From: Geobacillus jurassicus NBRC 107829
GTDB taxonomy: Bacteria > Bacillota > Bacilli > Bacillales > Anoxybacillaceae
DNA length: 64,000 bases
Direction: 5' to 3'
Assembly (NCBI RefSeq): GCF_001544315.1
Contig: NZ_BCQG01000017.1
Span: 1-64,000 of the forward strand
A model generated the notes under the pieces. It saw only the letters and a list, made by a program, of their open reading frames with translations, was not told the DNA's origin and made no database searches. Of this stretch, positions 58,027 through 64,000 are shown piece by piece (the first letter of the stretch is position 1; the number at the start of each line of letters is the position of its first letter). A program made the position numbers and the translations under genes.

Positions 58027-58055
58027 ATTTTACGGGAAAGAAAACCCAATGTATA
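58027..58055 (-). promoter_or_regulatory. Candidate sigma-A promoter of the fla/che operon
   Basis: TATACA (58050-58055), 17-nt spacer, TAAAAT (58027-58032), about 50 bases before flgB. The -35 matches 4 of 6. B. subtilis Pfla/che is sigma-A-dependent with a secondary sigma-D site; I found no good sigma-D match or clear CodY box here. Confidence 0.4.
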
Positions 58056-58122
58056 GCCGGAACTTGGTACTATTTTTCGACGCTGCCATCATAGAAAATC
58101 GATGCCAAGGACGTTTGCCAAA

Positions 58123-58155
58123 ACAAAAACCCGCCGGGCTAAAATCCCCAGCGGG
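58123..58155 (-). terminator. Terminator after codY
   Basis: CCCGCTGGG / CCCGGCGGG stem on the minus strand, then TTTTTGTTTT, 19 bases past the codY stop. It separates the codVWXY unit from the fla/che operon. Confidence 0.88.
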
Positions 58156-58173
58156 CTTAGACGGTTAAGCCGT

Positions 58174-58953
58174 TCAGCTCGATTTCAATTTTTCAAGTTC
58201 GCTTAAAAACTTGTCGTTCAATACTTTAATGTACGTCCCTTTCATGCCGAGTGAACGCGATTCGATCACGCCGGCGCTTTCAAGCTTGCGCAGAGCATTG
58301 ACGATGACCGAGCGGGTGATGCCGACGCGGTCGGCGATTTTGCTCGCCACAAGCAGCCCTTCCGTTCCGTCAAGCTCTTCAAAAATATGTTCAATCGCCT
58401 CAAGCTCGCTGTAAGAAAGCGAGCTGATCGCCATTTGCACGACCGCCTTGCTGCGCGCTTCCTCTTCAATTTCTTCCGCCTTTTCACGCAAAATTTCCAT
58501 GCCGACGACCGTTGCTCCGTATTCAGCCAAAATGAGATCATCATTGTCAAACTCGCGGTCAAGGCGCGACAAAATGAGCGTGCCGAGCCGCTCGCCCCCG
58601 CCGTTGATCGGAACGATCGTCGTCAAGCCGGTTTTGAACAAGTCACGATTTTCCACTGGAAACGCCGTATATTCACTATTAATATCGATATTAGGAGACG
58701 TTTCCGTAATGTTGAACAAGTTTTTCGTGTATTCTTCCGGAAACTGGCGCTCCTCAAGCATCCGCTTCATCCGTTCGTTTTCAATCGATTGTTTAATGGC
58801 AAATCCAAGCAGTTTGCCGCGGCGGCTGACGACAAACACATTGGCTTCAATCACTTCGCAAAGCGTTTCTGCCATTTCTTTAAAATTGACCGGCCGCCCG
58901 GCGGCCTTTTGCAACATGGCATTGATTTTCCGCGTTTTCTCTAGCAAGTTCAT
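58174..58953 (-). CDS. codY: GTP- and branched-chain amino acid-sensing repressor CodY
   Basis: Global nutrient regulator of stationary phase, motility and sporulation. The 259-residue protein has an N-terminal GAF domain for isoleucine/valine ([38 protein letters not shown]), and a C-terminal winged helix with the recognition segment [20 protein letters not shown]. The ATG at 58953 ([10 protein letters not shown]) follows GGAGGAG at 9-nt spacing and matches the B. subtilis length. Last gene of the xerC operon. Confidence 0.97.
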   Translation of the reverse strand: MNLLEKTRKINAMLQKAAGRPVNFKEMAETLCEVIEANVFVVSRRGKLLGFAIKQSIENERMKRMLEERQFPEEYTKNLFNITETSPNIDINSEYTAFPVENRDLFKTGLTTIVPINGGGERLGTLILSRLDREFDNDDLILAEYGATVVGMEILREKAEEIEEEARSKAVVQMAISSLSYSELEAIEHIFEELDGTEGLLVASKIADRVGITRSVIVNALRKLESAGVIESRSLGMKGTYIKVLNDKFLSELEKLKSS

Positions 58954-58969
58954 CGATTCCATCTCCTCC

Positions 58970-60367
58970 TCATAAAATAAACTCGCTTAAATCTTTGTTT
59001 TTGACGATGCTGCCGAGTTTTTGTTCGACATATTGCGGCGTGATGACGACTTTGTCGATCCCGATGTCCGGCGCTTCAAACAGCAAATCTTCAAGCAGTT
59101 TTTCCAAAATCGTGTGCAACCGGCGCGCGCCGATGTTGTCGGTCGTCTGGTTTACTTCAAACGCCACCTCGGCAATCTTACGAATAGCATCGTCAGAAAA
59201 TTCAAGATTTATACCTTCCGTCGCTAAAAGAGCTTGATATTGTTTAATGAGCGCGTTATTCGGCTCGACTAATATTCTTACGAAATCGTCGACCGAAAGT
59301 TTCGAGAGCTCGACCCGGATCGGGAAACGGCCTTGCAGCTCAGGGATCAAATCCGACGGCTTCGCCATATGGAACGCGCCGGCGGCGATAAATAGAATAT
59401 GGTCTGTTTTCACCGGGCCGTACTTCGTCATGACGGTCGACCCTTCGACAATCGGCAAAATGTCGCGCTGCACCCCTTCGCGCGAGACGTCGGCCGAGCC
59501 GGACACCGCTCCGCTGCGGGCGATTTTGTCGATTTCATCGATAAAAATGATGCCGGACTGCTCAGCGAGACGGACGGCCTCTTGCGTCACCTCATCCATG
59601 TCGATCAGCTTTTGCGCTTCTTCATTGATGAGCGCTTTGCGCGCTTCGCTCACTTTGAGACGCCGCTTTTTGCGCCGCTTCGGCATGAGGCTGCTTAAGG
59701 CGTCTTGCATGTTAACGCCCATCTGCTCAATTCCTGCCCCTTGCAAAAAATCAAACAATAGGGGCGTCTGCTCCTCAATTTCAATTGTGACCATCTCATT
59801 TTCGAGCTGGCCGTTCGCCAGCTGCCAGGCGACTTGGCGCCGCTTTTGTTCCACCTGTTCATCTTCATGGCTGTAGCTGTTGTCCGATTCGCTTGTTTGC
59901 CCCCCAAACAACAGCTCGAGCGGATTTTTGATCGTTTGCTTCGGCTTGCCCGGAACGAGCAGTTCAACAAGCCGCCTGTTCGCCTGCTGTTCCGCCCGGT
60001 CTTTCACTTCGTTCATTTTCCGCTCTTTCACGAGCCTAACTGACGTTTCCACCAAATCGCGCACCATCGATTCGACATCGCGCCCGACATAGCCGACTTC
60101 GGTGAATTTCGTCGCCTCGACTTTGATGAACGGCGCGCCGACGAGTTTGGCGAGCCGGCGGGCGATCTCCGTCTTCCCGACCCCGGTCGGGCCGATCATT
60201 AAAATGTTTTTCGGCATCACTTCATCGCGCAACTTTTCATCAAGCAAACTGCGGCGGTACCGGTTGCGAAGCGCGATCGCCACCGCTTTTTTCGCCTCTT
60301 TTTGCCCGACGATGAACTGATCGAGCTTTTCGACAATCTGCCGTGGAGTCAACGTTTCCGCCATCAT
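58970..60367 (-). CDS. hslU: HslU/ClpY AAA+ unfoldase
   Basis: Feeds substrates to HslV. The 465 residues carry [20 protein letters not shown], Walker [19 protein letters not shown], the I domain (about 110-240), Walker [13 protein letters not shown], sensor regions and the C-terminal [12 protein letters not shown] tail that opens HslV. AAGGAGG precedes paired ATGs at 60367/60364. B. subtilis name is clpY (codX). Confidence 0.97.
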   Translation of the reverse strand: MMAETLTPRQIVEKLDQFIVGQKEAKKAVAIALRNRYRRSLLDEKLRDEVMPKNILMIGPTGVGKTEIARRLAKLVGAPFIKVEATKFTEVGYVGRDVESMVRDLVETSVRLVKERKMNEVKDRAEQQANRRLVELLVPGKPKQTIKNPLELLFGGQTSESDNSYSHEDEQVEQKRRQVAWQLANGQLENEMVTIEIEEQTPLLFDFLQGAGIEQMGVNMQDALSSLMPKRRKKRRLKVSEARKALINEEAQKLIDMDEVTQEAVRLAEQSGIIFIDEIDKIARSGAVSGSADVSREGVQRDILPIVEGSTVMTKYGPVKTDHILFIAAGAFHMAKPSDLIPELQGRFPIRVELSKLSVDDFVRILVEPNNALIKQYQALLATEGINLEFSDDAIRKIAEVAFEVNQTTDNIGARRLHTILEKLLEDLLFEAPDIGIDKVVITPQYVEQKLGSIVKNKDLSEFIL

Positions 60368-60382
60368 CGGCCTCCTCCTTTT

Positions 60383-60925
60383 TTACAGCTCTTCGACAAT
60401 AATATGGCCGTTTGTATAAACGCAAATGTCAGCGGCAATCTCGAGCGCCGCCTTGGCAATCTCTTTCGCGGTCATCGAGCCGCCGGCATACTTCTTTAAC
60501 GCACGTCCGGCAGCAAGCGCATACTGGCCGCCTGAGCCAATGGCGAGCATGCCATCATCCGGCTCAATCACTTCGCCTGTGCCGGAGACAAGCAGCAAAT
60601 GCTGTTTGTCCATGACAATGAGCATCGCCTCGAGGCGGCGCAACACTTTATCGCTCCGCCACTCTTTCGCCAGCTCAACGGCCGCGCGCGGCAAGTTGCC
60701 ATTCAATTGTTCAAGCTTGCCTTCAAACATCTCAAACAGCGTAAACGCGTCAGCGACCGAGCCGGCGAAACCGGCGAGCACTTTTCCTTGGAACAGCCGC
60801 CGCACTTTTTTTGCCGTCTGTTTCATGACGACCGCATTGCCGAACGTCACTTGGCCGTCGCCAGCCATGGCGGATGCGCCGTTATGGCGGATGGCAAAAA
60901 TCGTCGTCGCATGAAAAGCTCCCAT
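60383..60925 (-). CDS. hslV: HslV/ClpQ proteasome-like peptidase
   Basis: Self-compartmentalised protease of 180 residues. The N-terminus [16 protein letters not shown] aligns with E. coli HslV TTIVSVRRNG, placing Thr7 as the probable nucleophile after removal of a six-residue extension; Gly occupies the position of the Ser2 proposed as nucleophile in B. subtilis Cod[16 protein letters not shown] and [15 protein letters not shown] are typical. Starts at 60928 or 60925 are both near AAGGAGG. Confidence 0.95.
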   Translation of the reverse strand: MGAFHATTIFAIRHNGASAMAGDGQVTFGNAVVMKQTAKKVRRLFQGKVLAGFAGSVADAFTLFEMFEGKLEQLNGNLPRAAVELAKEWRSDKVLRRLEAMLIVMDKQHLLLVSGTGEVIEPDDGMLAIGSGGQYALAAGRALKKYAGGSMTAKEIAKAALEIAADICVYTNGHIIVEEL

Positions 60926-60949
60926 CATTTTCCCCTCCTTGCCTGCGGG

Positions 60950-61852
60950 TTACGCCCGCGGATGCGCCTGCAAATAAATATGCCGCAACCGGTCTTTTGT
61001 CACATGTGTGTACACTTGCGTCGATGACAAATGCGCATGGCCGAGCAGTTCCTGCACCGAACGGAGATCGGCTCCTTCGTTGAGCAAATGGGTCGCAAAC
61101 GTATGCCGCAAAACGTGCGGGCTGATGTTTTGCGTCAGCGCAGCGGCTTCGACAATCCGATCCAAAATATGGCGCACTCCCCGAGGCGTGAGCGGATTGC
61201 CTCGGGCGTTGACAAACAAATAGCGGTGGTCCGCCGGCAGCTTTCTTGTCAGTTCGCGCCGGCCGCTATGGATATACCGTTCAAGCGCTTCGCGGGCTGG
61301 GCGGCCGAACGGAACGTAGCGTTGCTTGTTTCCTTTGCCATGAATGAGCACAGTCGCCGCAGCAAAATCGACGTCAGACAACCGAATGTGACAACATTCA
61401 CTAACCCGGGCGCCGGTCGCGTACAGCAACTCAAGCAACGCCGCATTGCGCTGACCGAGAGCGGTATTTTCATCATTGACAAGAAACAATGCTTCTAATT
61501 CTTCCGGGTATAAAAAATTAGGAATTTTTTGCTCTTTTTTCGGCAGCGTCGCGAGCGCAAACGGATTTTCGGCCGCCCGCCCTTCGCGCAGCAAAAACTT
61601 GTAAAAACTGCGCAGACTCGAAATTTTGCGGGCGACCGAACGGCTGGCCAACTGTTGCTCGTATAGTTTCGTCAAATACAAGCGGACGTCGCTGTAGGAC
61701 ACTTTATCGAGCCGACCGATCCCCTCTTCATCCATGAACCGGAAAAATTGCTCAATGTCGCGCCGGTAACACACAATAGTATATTGTGAATAATTTTTCT
61801 CGATTTGTAAATATTCCATGAACAATTGTAACGCAAGTTTCGAATTCTCCAT
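60950..61852 (-). CDS. xerC: Tyrosine recombinase XerC (CodV)
   Basis: Resolves chromosome dimers at dif with XerD/RipX. The 300 residues have the N-terminal SAM-like core-binding domain (LQIEKNYSQYTIVCYRRDIE) and the catalytic domain with Arg in ATGARVSEC, HVLRHTFATHLL, LGHAHLSSTQVYTHV with the active tyrosine. Start ATG at 61852 follows TGAGGCG; the longer frame to 61867 has no site. This is the housekeeping enzyme, not a phage integrase. Confidence 0.96.
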   Translation of the reverse strand: MENSKLALQLFMEYLQIEKNYSQYTIVCYRRDIEQFFRFMDEEGIGRLDKVSYSDVRLYLTKLYEQQLASRSVARKISSLRSFYKFLLREGRAAENPFALATLPKKEQKIPNFLYPEELEALFLVNDENTALGQRNAALLELLYATGARVSECCHIRLSDVDFAAATVLIHGKGNKQRYVPFGRPAREALERYIHSGRRELTRKLPADHRYLFVNARGNPLTPRGVRHILDRIVEAAALTQNISPHVLRHTFATHLLNEGADLRSVQELLGHAHLSSTQVYTHVTKDRLRHIYLQAHPRA

Positions 61853-61878
61853 CGCCTCACCCCGCAACGGCTACTACA

Positions 61879-61908
61879 TCGTACCATATTCTTCTGCATT
61901 AACGCAAC
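61879..61908 (-). promoter_or_regulatory. Promoter of xerC-hslV-hslU-codY
   Basis: TTGCGT (61903-61908), 18-nt spacer, TACGAT (61879-61884) with TGn extension, 26 bases before xerC. It is in the 94-base gap after topA. Confidence 0.55.
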
Positions 61909-61946
61909 TATTTTTTATAAAATTCTGAATTGTATCCGATGACCCT

Positions 61947-64000
61947 TCAAGCTTCTAGCTGCTCTTCATAATCGCACGCCGTGCATTGCACTTGCACACC
62001 TTTTTTCAGCTTTTTCTCCACAAGCAACTGCGCGCATTTCGGACACGAGCGGGCGAGCGGTTTATCCCATGAGACGAAGTCGCAGTCCGGGAAACGGTCG
62101 CAGCCGTAAAACACCCGCTTTCTTTTCGTGCTGCGCTCGACGATGTTGCCCTCGCGGCATTTCGGGCACTTGACGCCGATTTCTTTGACAATCGGCTTCG
62201 TATGGCGGCATTCCGGAAAATTCGAGCAGGCGATAAACTTGCCGAAACGGCCCATTTTGTACACCATCGGACTGCCGCACACCTCGCAGTCAATGCCGGC
62301 CGGCTCATCCTTAATCTCAACTGCGCGCATTTCTTTTTCCGCCACTTTCAACCGTTTTTCAAATTCGCGGTAAAACTCGTCGACGACTTTGATCCATTCC
62401 ACTTTCCCTTCTTCAATTTCGTCCAATTCTTTTTCCATTTTCGCCGTAAACTCGACATCGATAATTTCCGGGAAAAATTCGAGCATCAGCTCTACAACGA
62501 TTTCGCCGAGCTCGGTCGGGACAAACCGCTTGTTCTCAAGGACGACATAGTTGCGTTTTTGGATCGTATCAAGCGTCGGGGCATACGTCGACGGGCGGCC
62601 GATGCCGAGTTCCTCCAACGTTTTGACGAGGCGGGCTTCCGTGTAGCGCGGCGGCGGCTGAGTAAAGTGCTGCTTCGATTCGATCGTTTCGCTCTCAACC
62701 GTTTCCTCTTCTTCCAAATCCGGGAGGATACGGTCCTGCTCTTCCGTTTGATCGTCCGTTCCTTCAATATACACTTTCATAAACCCTGGAAATTTCACCT
62801 TCGAGCCGCTGGCGCGGAACACGACACCGTTGTTTTCCAACTCGACGCTCATGGTGTCGAGCACGGCCGCCGCCATTTGACTGGCGATGAACCGTTCCCA
62901 AATGAGCTTATACAACCGGAACTGATCGCGCGTCAAATACGGTTTCACTTTGTCCGGGTCGCGAAATGCCGATGTCGGGCGAATCGCTTCGTGGGCGTCT
63001 TGGGCGTTCGTGCTTTTCTTCTCTTTCCGCTTTTCCTGGTTGACATACATAGCGCCGAACGTCGCCTCGATATATGCCGCCGCCTCTTGCTGCGCCGTCT
63101 CGGCGACGCGCGTTGAATCGGTGCGCATATACGTGATCAAACCGACCGTCCCTTCGCTGCCAAGATCGATTCCTTCGTACAGCTGCTGGGCGATCATCAT
63201 CGTCTTTTTCGTCCGGAAATTCAGTTTGCGCGCCGCTTCCTGCTGAAGCGACGACGTCGTAAACGGCGGCACGGGGCTGCGCTTGCGCTCTCGTTTTGTC
63301 ACCGTTTTCACCGCAAATGCCGTTCCGTTTAAGCGGTCCAGCACGGCTTTCACATCCGCCTCCGTCTTTAAATCGCGCTTTTGTCCGTCAATACTGTAAA
63401 ACGAGGCGGCAAACGTCTCTCCTTCTTTTTGAAACGTCGCTTGAATCGTCCAATATTCTTCCGGCTGAAACTCGCGAATTTCTCGTTCCCGATCGATGAT
63501 GAGGCGCAGCGCCACCGATTGGACGCGGCCGGCGCTTAATCCTTTTTTCACCTTTTTCCATAAGAGCGGGCTGATGTTATAGCCGACGAGGCGGTCGAGC
63601 ACGCGCCGCGCCTGCTGGGCGTCAACAAGATTCATATTGATCGCGCGCGGCTGCTGAAACGATTGCTGAATAGCATCCTTCGTGATCTCATGAAAGACAA
63701 CGCGGCAATCAGAGTGAATGTCCAGATCGAGCATGTGGGCCAAATGCCAGGCGATCGCCTCTCCTTCGCGATCGGGGTCGGCGGCAAGAAACACTTTTTT
63801 CGCTTTTTTCGCCGCCGTTTTCAACTCTTTGATCACCTGGCCTTTGCCGCGGATCGTAATGTATTTCGGCTCGTAGCCGTGGTCTATATCAACGCCCATT
63901 TGGCTTTTTGGCAAATCGCGGACGTGGCCCATCGACGCTTTGACTGTATATTTTTTTCCCAAGTATCGTTCGATCGTCTTCGCTTTCGTTGGCGATTCGA
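61947..64000 (-). CDS. topA: DNA topoisomerase I (5' end outside window)
   Basis: Relaxes negative supercoils. The visible part begins inside the toprim domain ([16 protein letters not shown]), so only about a dozen or so N-terminal residues are missing. [14 protein letters not shown] carries the metal site, [13 protein letters not shown] the catalytic tyrosine, and the C-terminus has three four-cysteine zinc ribbons ([24 protein letters not shown]). It ends 94 bases before xerC with no trmFO between them. Confidence 0.97.
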   Translation of the reverse strand, partial: ESPTKAKTIERYLGKKYTVKASMGHVRDLPKSQMGVDIDHGYEPKYITIRGKGQVIKELKTAAKKAKKVFLAADPDREGEAIAWHLAHMLDLDIHSDCRVVFHEITKDAIQQSFQQPRAINMNLVDAQQARRVLDRLVGYNISPLLWKKVKKGLSAGRVQSVALRLIIDREREIREFQPEEYWTIQATFQKEGETFAASFYSIDGQKRDLKTEADVKAVLDRLNGTAFAVKTVTKRERKRSPVPPFTTSSLQQEAARKLNFRTKKTMMIAQQLYEGIDLGSEGTVGLITYMRTDSTRVAETAQQEAAAYIEATFGAMYVNQEKRKEKKSTNAQDAHEAIRPTSAFRDPDKVKPYLTRDQFRLYKLIWERFIASQMAAAVLDTMSVELENNGVVFRASGSKVKFPGFMKVYIEGTDDQTEEQDRILPDLEEEETVESETIESKQHFTQPPPRYTEARLVKTLEELGIGRPSTYAPTLDTIQKRNYVVLENKRFVPTELGEIVVELMLEFFPEIIDVEFTAKMEKELDEIEEGKVEWIKVVDEFYREFEKRLKVAEKEMRAVEIKDEPAGIDCEVCGSPMVYKMGRFGKFIACSNFPECRHTKPIVKEIGVKCPKCREGNIVERSTKRKRVFYGCDRFPDCDFVSWDKPLARSCPKCAQLLVEKKLKKGVQVQCTACDYEEQLEA

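Noticed and set aside
57979-58122. Sigma-D promoter or CodY box upstream of flgB
   Set aside because: Searched for TAAA-N15-GCCGATAT and for the AATTTTCWGAAAATT palindrome; only poor matches were found.
60950-61852. Possible phage integrase
   Set aside because: Operon position with hslV-hslU-codY and full-length XerC motifs show it is the chromosomal dimer resolvase; no phage genes or att-like repeats nearby.

Overview
The window is chromosomal core DNA of a thermophilic, endospore-forming, flagellated member of the Bacillaceae, most likely Geobacillus or a close relative. I infer this from GC-rich third codon positions, AGGAGG-type ribosome binding sites, frequent TTG/GTG starts, a complete PolC, and gene order that follows the Bacillus subtilis dapA-spoVF-pnpA-nusA-polC-rpsB-fla/che-codY-topA segment almost gene for gene. 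Nearly everything is on the minus strand, so transcription runs from the right edge to the left edge. I see no mobile element, phage gene, tRNA, rRNA or CRISPR, and no gene-free stretch above 300 bases.

Reading in transcription order: topA (5' end outside the window), then xerC-hslV-hslU-codY (the codVWXY operon) with its own promoter and terminator. Next comes the roughly 27 kb fla/che operon from flgB to swrB: rod and hook basal body (flgB, flgC, fliE, fliF), switch and export ATPase (fliG, fliH, fliI, fliJ), hook completion (ylxF, fliK, flgD, flgE, swrD), stator/switch (fliL, fliM, fliY, cheY), export gate (fliO, fliP, fliQ, fliR, flhB, flhA), placement GTPases (flhF, flhG), chemotaxis adaptation (cheB, cheA, cheW, cheC, cheD), sigD, an unassigned 81-residue gene and swrB.

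Then follow rpsB-tsf (structured leader), pyrH-frr, uppS-cdsA-dxr-rasP-proS (isoprenoid, lipid and envelope genes), polC, and the rimP-nusA-ylxR-ylxQ-infB-ylxP-rbfA-truB-ribF-rpsO-pnpA translation and RNA cluster. The left end carries ylxY-mlpA, the divergent sporulation gene ymxH, and spoVFA-spoVFB-asd-dapG-dapA, which links aspartate-family metabolism to dipicolinate synthesis for the spore.

The most useful non-routine observations are these: a probable CTG start for fliI; swrD lacking its own ribosome binding site while a well-placed site drives an overlapping 31-codon ORF; divergent sigma-E-like and sigma-K-like promoters at ymxH/spoVFA; a three-tier RNA leader on rpsB and a probable S15 operator on rpsO; the unassigned gene between sigD and swrB; absence of trmFO between topA and xerC; and an HslV whose N-terminus lacks the serine reported for B. 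subtilis CodW. No wholly new system is evident.
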